DNA of 64,000 nucleotides from Heloderma charlesbogerti (Eukaryota; Chordata; Lepidosauria; Squamata; Helodermatidae): positions 1,513,001-1,577,000 of the forward strand of contig JANEZZ010000468.1 in NCBI GenBank assembly GCA_026122225.1, written 5' to 3'. Made by a program: the position numbers and the translations under genes. The stretch's first letter is position 1, and each line of letters starts with the position of its first letter. Positions 9,956 through 20,782 of the stretch are shown piece after piece. The notes below the pieces were generated by a model. That model worked only from the letters and a program-made list of their open reading frames with translations, was not told where the DNA came from and did not search any database.

Positions 9956-10108
9956 CAGTGGAGGCTGGTGGCTCCAATGTCAGTGGGGTAGTGAATCCAC
10001 TCTAGGGTTCAGCAACTTGCATAGCTCCTTTAGAATTCTGACTAGTTCTGACTGAAACCTAGAGTGGGTTCTCTGCCCCAGAACATTGGAGCTACCAGCC
10101 TCCACTGG
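9956..10108. mobile_element. hAT MITE (CAGTGGAGGCTGGTGG ends)
   Basis: A 153-bp foldback whose arms of over 50 bp begin CAGTGGAGGCTGGTGGCTCC and end in the complement CAGCCTCCACTG. Flanking octamers GCTATGGG (9948-9955) and GGTATGGG (10109-10116) match at 7 of 8 positions, consistent with a hAT duplication. Confidence 0.78.
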
Positions 10109-10305
10109 GTATGGGATAGGATATAAGTATGCTCCTCCTCTGGGACTTTGTCCTCCTTTGGCCATTCTGCTGGTGTATCTTCACTGGCAGGACAATTCCA
10201 CTGGTGGAGTTTTTCTCCCTGTTCCATAATACTATAACCTGGGATCATCCAATGAAGCTGAGTGATAGGATATTCAGGACAAATAAAAGGAAGTACTTCT
10301 TCACA

Positions 10306-10782
10306 GAGGGATGTTGGAGAAATCTGCCATGGAACCAAATGAGTTCAGATTTTCATGAATCTGACTGGTAGATTCCGCACTGAACCAACTTTCCCTTTGT
10401 CGGGTGGATTCTGAGGACTTGCAGACTGGTTTTCTAACTTTCCCGAACTTTGCACAAAGTTCGTCATAGAAAAATAAACATTTTTTTAAAAAAACATGCC
10501 AAAAATGTGCATTTCCCCAATAGGCTAAAGTATGAAAATGTGCATTTGGGGGGATTTGCACATTTTCACATGTGTGAATTTGCACAGATGCACATTTGCA
10601 CAAATTTGGAAAAAAAATCCAATTTTTTTGGTGTCAGGTGTCAGCTGTGAGCCGGACAGTGCTGCATCAACTCCATCTGATACGGCGGCTGCGCCCCTTG
10701 ATGGGTGGACGACAGAAAAAAATGTTCATGACAGTCTGCAAAACACAGAGGAAATGGATTTTACACAATTGGTACATCTCTA
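10306..10782. mobile_element. hAT-like element (TAGGGATGT family) containing an L2 fragment
   Basis: The left end GAGGGATGT and the right end ACATCTCTA are degraded forms of the family ends. The interior has the usual TGTGCATTT / TTTGCACA low-complexity text (10500-10615). CR1-like coding sequence stops at its left edge and resumes at its right edge, so it is an insertion. A clean 8-bp duplication cannot be read. Unlike its relatives it holds 66 bp of L2 ORF2 (10634-10699) near the right side. Confidence 0.6.
10634..10699 (+). repeat. 66-bp L2 ORF2 fragment, 65/66 identical to 13919-13984
   Basis: The segment TCAGGTGTCAGCTGTGAGCC through GGCTGCGCCCCTT matches the L2 3.3 kb downstream with one difference (T at 10660, C there). 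It encodes VSAVSRTALHQLHLIRRLRP in the L2 reading. No other L2 sequence flanks it. It begins after an A/T-rich run and ends before GATGGGTGG. Confidence 0.92.
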
Positions 10783-10957
10783 CACAGCACATAGTTAAAG
10801 TACAGAATTCATTACCACAAGATGTAGTGATGACTGCCAACTTGAATGGCTTTAAAGGGGGATTAAGCAGGAATGATAAGGCTGGAGTATCAAAGGCAGT
10901 ATATTACCTGGAATATCAATACCAGTATGCTTCTGAATACCAGTTGCTGGGGAAAAC

Positions 10958-11411
10958 GAGAGCCAGGGCCTGCAGGAGAGGCCACCACCACCACCGGGGA
11001 AGAGGCGGGCCTGCTGCCGCTGCCGCTGCCGCCACCACCACCACCACCAGGCCTTCCCTGGAGACTTCTGCTTGGCATACTGCCAGTCCCTGCAGGACCA
11101 GGCACCCAGGTACCAAGCCAGCTGTGCTGCTCCACCTGCCCTCCCTGGAGGGGCTACATAAGCTGGCTGGCTGAGGTGGCCTGGGAGAGCCAGGGCCTGC
11201 AAGGGAGGTCACACCATCAACGGGGAAGAGGCGGGCCTGCTGCTGCTGGGCCTGCGGCGGCTGCGGCTGCGGCTGCTGCTGCGGCTGCCACCACCACCAC
11301 CACTACCACCACCATCACCACCTGGCCTTCCCTGTGGACTCCAGCCTGGCATTATTTTTTAGGGGATTTTTAATTGTTTTATGTGTGTGTGTGTGTTTTC
11401 TTTTTCCTGGG
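10958..11411 (+). promoter_or_regulatory. L2 5' region with two tandem monomers
   Basis: GAGAGCCAGGGCCTGCA starts at 10958 and again at 11185, a 227-bp period. Both units continue with GGGGAAGAGGCGGGCCTGCTG, a run of GCC/GCT and CCA triplets, then GGCCTTCCCTG (11050 and 11324). The second unit is about 47 bp longer because its triplet runs are expanded. Tandem 5' monomers act as promoters in some other LINEs; that role here is inference. The predicted poly-Ala, poly-Gly and His-rich peptides are by-products of the triplets. Confidence 0.7.
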
Positions 11412-11661
11412 GGATTTTGTTGTGTTTTTAGGGGTGGGTAGCCTGCCTGATAGGCAGGAGCGAGGGGGCATGTGTCCACCTGATGGAGGCATTGGGGGGA
11501 GTGTTGGGGGCCAGAACATACCGAGGCTGGGCGGCAGGTGCTGGCGGAGCACTAGGGGCAGGCCATGCCAGGTAAGGGGAACGAGGGAGAGATGTGTAGT
11601 ATCTGTCCCCTGCTTCGGGCCTGTCCAGAGCCAAAGGATGGCTGGGGGAGGCGTGACCCCA

Positions 11662-14501
11662 TCTTCTGGCCTTCGTTTGCTGCTCTGCAATGCCAGGTCT
11701 GTTACCCAGAAAACCTCCCTCATCCATGACATGATCCTGGATGAGGGTGCAGACCTGGCATGTATTACAGAGACCTGGCTGGCCGAGGCTGCTGCTCCAA
11801 CCCTTGTAGCCATGTGTCCAGCTGGATTTTCGTATGCACAGCAGCCGAGGGCTGGGGATCGGGGAGGGGGAGTGGCTGTTATCTACTGAGAGTCCTTGGT
11901 CTTCACCAGACCCCCTCTCCGGGAGACCAAGGTTGCTGAGTGCATGTACTGGAGGTTGGGCCCGAAGGGCAGTCTGAGGATTCTGCTCGTGTACCGTCCA
12001 CCCCGCTGCATGACTGACTCCCTGGCCGAGGTGCTTGAGGTGGTCTCTGATGTGCGTGTACAGTCCCCTAACTTACTGGTGTTGGGGGACTTCAATGTAC
12101 ATTCGGAGGCCATCCTCACAGGAGCACCTCGGGACTTCATGGAGACCATGGCCTCCTGGGAGCTGCACCATATTCTAACTGGGCCCACCCATGTAGCCGG
12201 TCATGCACTAGACCTTGTGTTTGTTTCTGGAGAAGTGGGGAGTGATCTGGAAGTCGGGGGTATATCCACCACCCCCTTGTCATGGTCAGATCACTATCTG
12301 GTGATGTTGGACTTCTCGGTTCCACAACCCCTCCGCAGGGGTGGAGGACCCATTAAAATGGTCCGCCCCAGGCGTCTTATGGATCCAAATGGATTCCTGA
12401 ATGTGCTTGGGGATTCTCTGGAGCACGCCAACGGCCACTCGGTCGAGACCCTGGTGGGTGGCTGGAATGCTGCAATCACTGGGGCATTAGATCAGGTGGC
12501 TCCGAAATGCCCTCTCCCCCTGAACAGGGCTCGGACTGCACCATGGTTCAATCCGCGGTTACGAGCTCTGAAACAGGAGGTGGTGAGACGGCTAGAGCGC
12601 CGGTGGCAGAAGTCTCGCTCCAAAGATGATCAGACATGGGCTAGAGCTATATCTTCAGCCTATCACGTGGTGGTGAAGGTAGCAAAAAAGGAATATTATG
12701 CTGCCTCCATCTCGTCTGCAGAGTGCTGTCCCAGGAGGCTGTTCCAAGTGGTCCGGAGCCTGGTCGGTCCTGTGGCTCCGGAACCACTGGAACATTCTAA
12801 GGCCTCCTGTGAGGCCTTGGCAAGGCACTTTGCAGATAAAATTGATCAGATTAGGTGTGTTACTCTGCACGCTGTGGATACAGTTAGTGAGCAAGAGGCG
12901 GCCTGTGGCAAACCGGTTTTGTGGGATCGGTTCCAGCTTCTTCCTCCTGATGAAGTGGACAAGGTGCTTTCATCGGTACGGCCGACCACCTGCTTACTTG
13001 ATCCTTGCCCATCTTGGCTCATTATGAGCTGCAGACAGAGAGACTGGGTGAGGGGATCAAGGCGGTGGTGAACGCCTCCCTTGAGGAGGGAGTGATGCCA
13101 TCAGCCCTCAAGGAGGCAGTGATAAGACCGCTCTTAAAGAAGCCCTCCTTGGATCCTCAAGTTTTGAACAACTTTCGCCCAGTCTCAAATCTGCCATTTT
13201 TGGGCAAGGTGATTGAGCGGGTGGTGGCGGTGCAGTTGAAGGCACACTTGGAAGAAACTGATTATCTAGACCCATTTCAGTCAGGCTTCAGGCCTGGGCA
13301 TGGGACAGAAATGGCCTTGGTCGCCTTGGTAGATGATATGAGGAGGGCTCTGGATAGGGGTGAATGCTCCTTCCTTGTTCTCCTCGACCTCTTAGCAGCT
13401 TTCGATATCGTTGACCATGGTATCCACCTGGACCGCCTGGAGGGGTTGGGCATTGGGGACACCGTATTGCGGTGGTTCCGGTCCTTCCTCTCCGGCAGGT
13501 ACCAGAGGGTAGCACTGGGAGAGGAGGTTTCAGACCCGTGGCCACTTACTTGTGGGGTGCCACAGGGTTCCATCCTCTCCCCGATGCTATTTAACATCTA
13601 TGTGAAACCGCTGGGGGCTATCATCAGGAGGTTTGGGGTGCAGTGTCATCAATATGCGGATGATACGCAGCTCTAACTCTCGTTTAAATCTTCACCAAGG
13701 TTGGCCATAGAATCCCTGTCCAAATGTCTGGAGACGGTGAGTGGCTGGATGGGGAGGAATAGGCTGAAGCTGAACCCTGACAAGACCGAGGTACTTTTGG
13801 TGGGAGACAAGAGGAGGCTGGGGGATGTTGACCTGGTGTTGAATGGGGTACGGCTACCCTTGAAAGACCAGGTCTGCAGCCTGGGGGTCATTTTGGACTC
13901 CCAGCTGTCCATGGAGGCTCAGGTGTCAGCTGTGAGCCGGACAGCGCTGCATCAACTCCATCTGATACGGCGGCTGCGCCCCTTCCTTCCCAACCATCTG
14001 CTCCCATCGGTAGTACATGCCCTGGTCTCCTCTCGTTTAGACTACTGTAATGTGCTCTACGTGGGGTTACCCTTGAAGACGGTTCGGAAACTGCAGCTGG
14101 TACAGAACGCAGCGGCTCACCTGATTAAAGGCAGCCGCCGGCGAGATCACATCACTCCAGTGCTGAAGGAGTTGCACTGGTTACCAGTTGTTTTCCGGGC
14201 CAAATTCAAGGTGTTGGTTTTGACCTTTAAAACCCTATATGGTTCCGGCCCAGCCTATCTTAAGGAGCGCCTCCAGCAGCACCAGACAGGCCACTTAACA
14301 AGATCAGCCTCGGATGGCCTTCTCTCTGTCCCATCAGCCAGGACAGCTAGACTGGTGGGGACGAGGGAGAGGGCCTTTTCTGTGGTGGCCCCCACTCTGT
14401 GGAACTCCCTCCCTAGGGAACTCCGTCATGCCCCCTCTTTAATGAGCTTCCGTCATGCATTAAAAACGTTGTTGTTCAGGCAGGCATTTGGGGTGGGTTA
14501 G
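11662..14501 (+). pseudogene. L2 ORF2 (endonuclease and reverse transcriptase), three lesions
   Basis: The enzyme nicks the target and copies L2 RNA into DNA. Endonuclease landmarks in order: LLLCNARSV (about 11677), ITETWL with the catalytic Glu (about 11765), VYRPP, GDFNVH (about 12085) and the SDHYLV end (about 12286). Reverse transcriptase landmarks: [43 protein letters not shown] (motif A), [13 protein letters not shown] and QYADDTQL (about 13652-13675). Lesion 1: TGA at 11887-11889, plausibly a CpG-decayed CGA, within one continuous frame. Lesion 2: a frameshift near 13010-13030. Lesion 3: TAA at 13674-13676 directly after YADDTQL, in a frame that continues to 14501. All key catalytic residues are still present. 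The native start codon is uncertain because the frame is open into the 5' region. Confidence 0.88.
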
Positions 14502-14739
14502 GGTATTTTAGGAAATGTTTTTATTGTAGAATTTTATTGTTTTAAACTGTTTTTATTGTATGTTGTACATCGCCCAGAGTGGCTGGGTGACCAGCCAGAT
14601 GGGCGATTAATAAATTTAATAATAAATAAATAAATAAAATGTCCTGCTTGTGGGCTCCCATAGGCATTTGGCTGGCTACTGTATGTACAGAATGATGGAC
14701 TAGACAGGCCTTTGGTCTGATCCAGCAGGGCTCTTCTTA

Positions 14740-16925
14740 TGAATGCTGTGCCGAAATCCCACCTGCCCTTTTGCAAACTCTTAATTTCTCTGTTAAAGAG
14801 GCAGTCATTTTTCTGCCTCTTTCAAGGGGATGTTGAGAACTTCGGAGAAATTTTTCAATGTGCAGGGCTTCAGTGTTTACCTTACTGTAAGGAGATGACT
14901 GAGGGGTCCATGTGCACTCTTTATTTTATCATTTTTATCCTGTCCCATCCTTGCAGCTTCTCCAGCTTTCTGAAAAGCCCCCTAGAGGACTTGAGCAGGA
15001 CTCCTTCCCTTGGGGCTTTCCAGTGCCGCTGTCTGCAGAGTGCCTGAAAGCTGAGCGAGGAGTTGTTGTTGTTGCTCTTGTTAAAAGGACTTTTGAGAAC
15101 AACAAAACAAGACCCAAATGCTTAGCTCAGCTTTCAGGCGCAAAACAGTAAAATAAAGAGCACACATAAACCCCTTGGCCACCTCCTTTCTGTAAGGTAA
15201 GCACTGAAGCCCTCTGAGATTCTCACCCCTTCCCACAATTTTCAGGTGCAATTTCTTTTTGCCTTTCCCCCCAACAAATGGTCAAAAATAAAATGATCAA
15301 AACTTTGGCACAGCGCTACTTCTTTGTGCTCTGCTGGCATCTCTGTCATAGCAGTAGCAAATCCCATGGGGCTTCTGCCAAATCCTACGGCACCTCAGCC
15401 AACACAATAACCCTAAAATAACAGAATCCCATCCCTATTTTCCACTGTGAAATATAAACATCCCCCAAATGACTGGTCTGTGTAATATTTCTTTAAAGAT
15501 ATTCGTAGTTAGGTTTCCTGGGAGTGCCAAGAGGTAAGGGCAATTTTCTTGTCTCAGTTCACCGAAGTTCCACAAAGGGATCTTCTAGGCCTCCGTAATG
15601 TGCTGTAGAACACACCATGTCTCTTATGTCAGCTTCCTTGACAGCTAGCAGAGGGAGGATGGGTCCCAGCATGGCCAGCCCCCAGCGTGGCCAGCCCCCA
15701 GCACTCTCGCCTTGGCCTCCTCTTGCAGAGGCCTGAGCGAGAGTGCTGGGGTGACTCAGTGCTGCTAGCCGCTTGCAGCGCTCCCAGCCTCTTGTGGAGC
15801 TCCAGGGCACTTGCTGGCTGGGTCCCTCAGCACCCCAGGGCTCGGCAAGCAGGGTCTGGGAGGCTGGATGGGGGGGGGGAATCCGTTGGACTCTGCCCCC
15901 TCTTCAGGCTCCTGTGCTATCCCAAAGTTCTACAGGAAGAGCTCTCAGAATAGATATTGCCCAACTCACAGACCTCCAGCTGAGCTCCAAGGTACGCTTT
16001 AGGCAAAGGCAGCTCCATGCTGGCAGGTCAGTTTGAGGGCATGGATGGTTGATAGTTGTTCTATGGAACTGGGATGGTCTGAGATAAGAGGGCAATTCTT
16101 TTAAACTGAGAATAATCCCCCCAAATATTTTTCATTGTTGGCCAAGACTTTTAATCATCATGCCACAGGCTGAGCTGTGCCAGTGGCATGCACTGAAGTC
16201 AGCACAGCTTGGCTTTTGACACTCACTCACAACTGCAGTTTCAATCTTTGATCTGCGTAGGCTGCCAAGGGCCAGGAGGGTCATGCGAATTTGCCCGGAG
16301 CTCTTCTCATCTCGCTGGAACCGCTTTCCAAGAGAGCATGCAAAAGGGTGCAGCCTTAATGGAGCTGCCACAGCAACTGCATATTCATAGCTGAGCCTCG
16401 GCTTTTTCATTTATAATATTCTCTTAACACTGGAGACCATGTTCAGCTAGAGCTCTGGCTGTTATGGCTGCATGAAAAATGAATGCACAGTCACGATGGG
16501 TTCGGCAGTCCTAATGGACGGGTGGGTTAAGTGGCAAGATTTAATTAGACATAGACCAAAGCGCTGTCACGGTGCTGATTTTTCTTACATATGTGCATCA
16601 AAATTTGTTCTGGTTTTGTTGAAGCTGCAAACGTTCAAGAGTTAGGTTTCTTACCCTACAATCATGGAGCACAATAGCATACTTGAGAGGGAATGCCCAT
16701 ATGGTTCAATGGAACCCTTTCATGCCCCACCAGGCCTTGTCTGGGCATAGGTCATGCTGAGCACACTGCACCGTGCCTGGCCATTACCTGAAATGAGAAG
16801 CCCTGTGCACACCTCCCCTAGAGCAAACCAGCTGTCCCAATGTGTATACGGAGGCCACTTATCTTGGGCAAGGAAGACCAGTCTTCAAAGAGGCACTCAG
16901 CCATGACACTCAGTGTGCAGCCTGG
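14740..16925. other. Unassigned non-coding sequence
   Basis: Moderately GC-rich patches (15660-15930) contain overlapping short frames on both strands with no motif. There is a short direct repetition at 15670-15705 (CAGCATGGCCAGCCCC, CAGCGTGGCCAGCCCC). I see no gene or named transposon. Confidence 0.45.
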
Positions 16926-16929
16926 AGAT

Positions 16930-17035
16930 AGTCATTATATCTCAGCTTAACCTACCTCACTGGGTTGTTGTGGGATAAGATATGCTGCATTGAGCTTCTT
17001 GGAGGAGAGGCAGGATAGCAGTGTGGTAAAGACAG
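16930..17035 (+). mobile_element. SINE 3' end (MIR-like, squamate type)
   Basis: TAACCTACCTCACTGGGTTG, TTGTGGGATAAGA, then GAGCTTCTTGGAGGAGAGGCAGGATA is the 3' text of a widespread squamate SINE. The opposite-strand equivalent (CTACCCTTCCTCCAAGAAGC) is at 26126-26205. The tRNA head is not recognisable here. Confidence 0.5.
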
Positions 17036-17499
17036 AATGTACTCATCATGAATGACTGCTTGAAAATATGCTGTTCTATTCTGGCAGCTGTAGGTGAGAG
17101 TAGCACAAGTACTGATAGGGTATGTTCCAGAGATCAACCAGTGATGTAAAGCAGTGGGGTTCTTCTGTTTATATTCTGTTGCTTGATCTCGCTGGGGCTG
17201 CTTGATCTCTAGAGCATACCACATTGGTATTTGTACTCATCTTGCCTGGTAGTAGCTCTTCCTAGATTTCATCCAGGACTTACTGGGGCTGGCCATAGCC
17301 TTGGATCATGCTTCTCAGTAGCACAGCCCAATCCTGGGATATGGGAGTGCTCTTGAGAATCTACAGAGTACCTTTCCCTTGCCATTAACCACAACCATCT
17401 TTCACACACCTGGCATGAAGAGGAAGGCCTTGCAGGGCAGTGAACATGAACCCCTCCGCTTCTCATTAGCAGAGGTTCTGCTCTGCTCTGCATATCTGC

Positions 17500-17648
17500 C
17501 CTCTGCTGGGTTTAGTTTGTTGGAGTTTTATTGCTGCTCTTGAATCATTTGTTTTGATGTTTTGGTGTTGATATTGTACATTATTTTTTATACCAATGTT
17601 AGCCACTTTGGGCACCTGCATTTCTTGAGGGTGGAGAGAACCGTCCTA
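17500..17648 (+). mobile_element. Probable L2 3'-UTR fragment
   Basis: TTTATTGCTGCTC...TTGTACATTATTTTTTATACC followed by AGCCACTTTGGGCACCTGCA and GGTGGAGAGAA has the T-rich-then-hydrolysed-box arrangement of L2 tails. The terminal A-rich repeat is replaced by the TG microsatellite next to it. Confidence 0.4.
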
Positions 17649-17650
17649 AA

Positions 17651-17718
17651 ATGTGTGTGTATGTGTGTGTGTATGTGTATGAGTGTATACACACATCTGC
17701 ACACACACACACACACAC
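17651..17718. repeat. (TG)n / (AC)n microsatellite
   Basis: A TG-rich run with TATG interruptions, then an uninterrupted AC run; the halves are complementary. Confidence 0.95.
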
Positions 17719-17737
17719 GCCCTCGCTTCCTTCTAAG

Positions 17738-17874
17738 CAGGGGTGGGCCACCTGCATCTCCTCCAGATGTTTTGGCCTACAACTCTTATCATCCCTCACC
17801 ATTGGCTATGTTGGCTAGGGCTGATGGAAGTTGTAGGCTGAAACATCTGGAGGGCTCCAAGTTGCCTACCCTTG
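17738..17874. mobile_element. hAT MITE (CAGGGGTGGGCCAC ends)
   Basis: A foldback with CTCCAGATGTTTTGGCCTAC at the left mirrored by TAGGCTGAAACATCTGGAGG at the right, closing with ACCCTTG. Flanks CTTCTAAG and TTCTAGAG share the TCTA core, a worn 8-bp duplication. Its right flank is the left flank of the next element. Confidence 0.7.
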
Positions 17875-17882
17875 TTCTAGAG

Positions 17883-18216
17883 CAGGGGTGCACTACCTCT
17901 GGGGGTCCAAAGCCCAATTTCTCCACCCCTGGAACACAATAACTTTGTTGTTGGAATGTGACAGTGCAGGTGCAGCAGCAGCAAAAGAAGGGCAGACTTT
18001 TATATATATGTATGTATGTATGCATGCATGCATGCATGCATGCATGCCCCTTTTTGCTGCTGCATTGCCGAATTTCAGTGGCAAATTCAGTGGTGTGGTG
18101 GTGGTGGGCAGGAATGCAGCTCCCAGTTAGTTCCAGGGGTGTAGAAATTGGGTGGGGGTGCAAAAAAAGTCCAGGACGCCACATGCAGCCCACTGGGTGT
18201 GTGTTGCTTACCCCTG
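17883..18216. mobile_element. hAT element abutting the previous one
   Basis: Starts CAGGGGTGCACTACCTC and ends GTTGCTTACCCCTG. Flanks TTCTAGAG (17875-17882) and ATCTAGAT (18217-18224) share TCTAGA. It contains a (TATG)n(CATG)n microsatellite at 18001-18047. No coding capacity. Confidence 0.68.
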
Positions 18217-18229
18217 ATCTAGATGTTTG

Positions 18230-19105
18230 GGACCACCCCCCCAAGTACATTTTAGTCTTTTCATTAACTTCTTTTCCCAAGTGGAAAAGAAGTATCTGTG
18301 CCAGAGTGCCTGCTGAGTCCAACCTGACTTAAAAAGCAGCAGAATACACAGGCTGAAAGAATATATTTACATACTTGTTATGTTTGTGCCTTATTTGCTT
18401 TAAACACTTGTGTCTTGCCAGTTTTTTATTTACATCTCCCATGTGATGCTCTTTGTTGGTCTGTGTTCCTCCTTGTAGTGAGTTGATACCACTAATTCTT
18501 TGTCCTGGAAATGCCAAAAGGGGGGTTGCCAGAGAGGTGTGTTGAGTAAACAGCCACAGCTAGCTGCATCTTGTATCTTGTGGAATCTTCAAACAGCCAA
18601 CAGGCAGGAACACCACCTGGATTGACCCTGATTTGCCGTCTCTTGCCTTTCTTTCTTTCTTTCTTTCTTTCTTTCCGATTCTATTTTTTTTTTAAATAAG
18701 AGGGTTGTAAAATACGTCATTTACTCTTTGCCTCGGGTAACCCTGGGATTCTGCCAACCATTTTATATACATTTCACATTTTCTCAAGGGGGGGTCTCAA
18801 GAGGCACCCAGCAATATGGGGAACTTGGAGAAGGGGTGGCAAGAGATGAGGATACCCAACAAAGCAAGAAAGAAATTAATTAAGCTGCAGCAGGAAAAGC
18901 TGTCAAGGATAAAGTTCTTGCTTATCCTACTTGTCCATCATGGCACTTGGCATTGAAAGTACAGCAGAAAAGGTATACATAGTCTCACTCTAGGCCTCAA
19001 TTCTTAGTCTGCAAAATGAGCACAATGACTTATTTCACTCACTTCTTCAGCGGTATTACTGCCACTTAGACTGTAACTTCTAGCTCAGTTATGTGAGCTT
19101 CTGTA
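18230..19105. other. Unassigned sequence with a (CTTT)n run
   Basis: Apart from the pure CTTT microsatellite at 18647-18675 and a short poly-T, I recognise nothing. Confidence 0.5.
18647..18675. repeat. (CTTT)n microsatellite
   Basis: About seven uninterrupted CTTT units. Confidence 0.95.
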
Positions 19106-19109
19106 GCAG

Positions 19110-19490
19110 GCATGATAGACAGGGCCTTTCCAGTGCTGGCCTCGTATCTGCGGAACTCCCTCCTGAAGGATATTTGTCTGGCTGCATCAATACAAGTTTC
19201 TAAATGAACTGAAAATCCATTAATTCTCGGCCTCCTGATACTGGGCTGAATTGTTACTCATCTAAGTTTTATAGTGCTGCTGGGTTTATATTTGTTTTCA
19301 GTGATTCAATATAGTTTTAAAATATAGTTTTGATGGCCTGTGAATCATTTTCATCTATTGGTTTTAATGCTTGTGTCTTTATTGGAATTGGATTGTAATT
19401 TTATGTTTGCTTATTTATTTATTTTGGTGTGAGTTGCCTTGTGAGAGCTTTGCCTCAAAAGGTGGCATAGAAGTATTTAAATAAATAAAA
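19110..19490 (+). mobile_element. L2 3' end, old
   Basis: Begins with the decayed C-terminus of ORF2 (IDRAFPVLASYLRNSLLKD corresponds to RAFSVVAPTLWNSLPRE of the intact L2), passes through a T-rich 3' UTR and ends GGCATAGAAGTATTTAAATA with an AATAAA tail. Confidence 0.7.
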
Positions 19491-19721
19491 CATATACTCC
19501 CTAGAGGTCACATGTGACCCACAACATCTCCGAGAAGAGACATAACCAAGCATGCACTTCAAATGTCCCTGTATAGCACAGGCAGTCTCAATTTTCCAGT
19601 GTCTCTTGTAAATCACTGTCCATATGCAGCCCTCTGACCTTCTAATTACTTTAGTGTGAATTGCTACAAGTTGTCCTTCCAAAGGTTTCAATTCCTTTCT
19701 CAGTAGGGTAATCAATTACAA

Positions 19722-20068
19722 ATTGCCAAAAAAGGAGAAAACACAAAAGAAGATGAAAGAGGACACATATTTGCATATGCTAATATATATGTATAGATGT
19801 GAATTTAGAAATAATTACAATCATTTTAATAGAAATACAATACATCACAACGTAGTGGAGAAGACTGTGATGAAGTAACCTGTTCAGTTTGCTGACCATG
19901 TGCTAAGTGTCAATGGGGAACTTCAAGGCCCATGCTCTCCTGACTTCTTATGTTTTAAAAAAATAAAAAATTAATCTTTAAACCAGGCTTGGACTGGATA
20001 GCCCTTCAAATAGTGGATCTCTTCAAGTGGAAGACTCTCCTCTGTAAAGTCGGACACATGGCCACCCA
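19722..20068 (+). mobile_element. MITE of the TAGGGTGGCCAT family, left end worn
   Basis: Ends CACATGGCCACCCA. The interior (CATATTTGCATATGCTAATA, CAATACATCACAACGTAGTG, AAACCAGGCTTGGACTGGAT) matches 51057-51437 base for base over long stretches. A third, inverted copy is at 58650-58915. Confidence 0.72.
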
Positions 20069-20550
20069 ACTTCCCATTGTCTTGGAATGAGGAGTGGATA
20101 CATCCTCTGAAGCATCGATGCACATGCAGGAGAACAGGCACCTGCTATGGTTCACAGCTTGCCATTTGGGACAATGCACCTGCTAAGGTATATTTCATAT
20201 GGTTGATAAGCTATTATAGGACAATTAAGTTTTTCAACTATATCATTTTAACCAAAAGAACAAACAGCCTCCTGACTTTTCAATCAGTGGAAGTCAGGAA
20301 ATTGCAGAGCAAATTAATACAGCATGCAGGTGGAGTCCATCCTTCAGCAGTGTGGAACAGTGGAGGTGACCCTTGGGCACCCATCCTTGGTGCAAGAATG
20401 GGAGTCTTGCATGTGTCTCTCTCTTTTTATCTGTGAAATTATGGAGGGCTACGACACAGGCTATATATGCACATATGTATAAGTTTAGTCTCTAGTAACT
20501 GCTAATGAAGGTATTCCAGGAAGAGGTCTAGGAAGGATTCCTGCTTGCAG

Positions 20551-20634
20551 GTTGGATCCAATGTTAGTCCTACATAGAGTAGACCCATTTTAATGATTGG
20601 GACTTAAGTTACACTAACATTGGATGCAATCTAA
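20551..20634. mobile_element. Short palindromic MITE
   Basis: GGATCCAATGTTAGTCCTAC faces CACTAACATTGGATGCAATC; same family as 7831-7959. Confidence 0.65.
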
Positions 20635-20782
20635 TGACTCCAAGCCTGTTCTCACAACTAGTCTGGTGCATGGGGTCCATGAAAATACAAACCCTTGCTT
20701 GTAACAGGCTGCATTCAACTGGGGCCTTTTGCACACAGGTCGTGCGGGCCCAGATCCAGAAGTGATCCCTACTGCTTGTACG

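Larger units (their letters stand above)
10958..14638 (+). mobile_element. L2 LINE, near full length
   Basis: About 3.7 kb from a GC-rich 5' region to a TAAATAAATAAATAAA tail. It has an APE endonuclease and a reverse transcriptase in one ORF2. The C-terminal text SRLDYCNVLYVGLPLKTVRKLQLVQNAA and RAFSVVAPTLWNSLPRELR is typical of the L2 clade. The 3' UTR (CATCGCCCAGAGTGGCTGGG, then GGGCGATTAATAAATT) is short. It sits inside an older CR1-like element. Only two stops and one frameshift interrupt the main frame, so it is relatively young. I could not read an unambiguous target duplication. Confidence 0.9.
10225..14735 (+). mobile_element. CR1-like LINE 3' end, split by two later insertions
   Basis: Three segments read as one LINE tail. 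Segment 1 (about 10225-10305) encodes the WDHPMKLSDRIFRTNKRKYFF end of a reverse transcriptase ORF. Segment 2 (10783-10957) resumes the frame with STQHIVKVQNSLPQDVVMTANLNGFKGGL, then 3' UTR. Segment 3 (about 14639-14735) carries the terminal TCCTGCTTGTGGG ... GATGGACTAGACAGGCCTTT ... GGTCTGATCCAGCAGGGC text. A separate copy of segment 3 occurs at 34975-35085 without any interruption, which supports the joining. The first gap is a hAT-type element; the second is a complete L2. The host LINE is therefore the oldest layer. Confidence 0.75.

Noticed and set aside
10298..10790. An 8-bp target duplication for the hAT-type element in the CR1-like LINE
   Set aside because: Flanking octamers TCTTCACA and CACAGCAC do not match; only a loose CACA overlap exists, so I did not claim one.
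10852..11373. Overlapping frames rich in Ala, His, Gly, Pro and Trp on both strands
   Set aside because: They are produced by GCC, GCT and CCA triplet runs in the L2 5' region and have no conserved domain.
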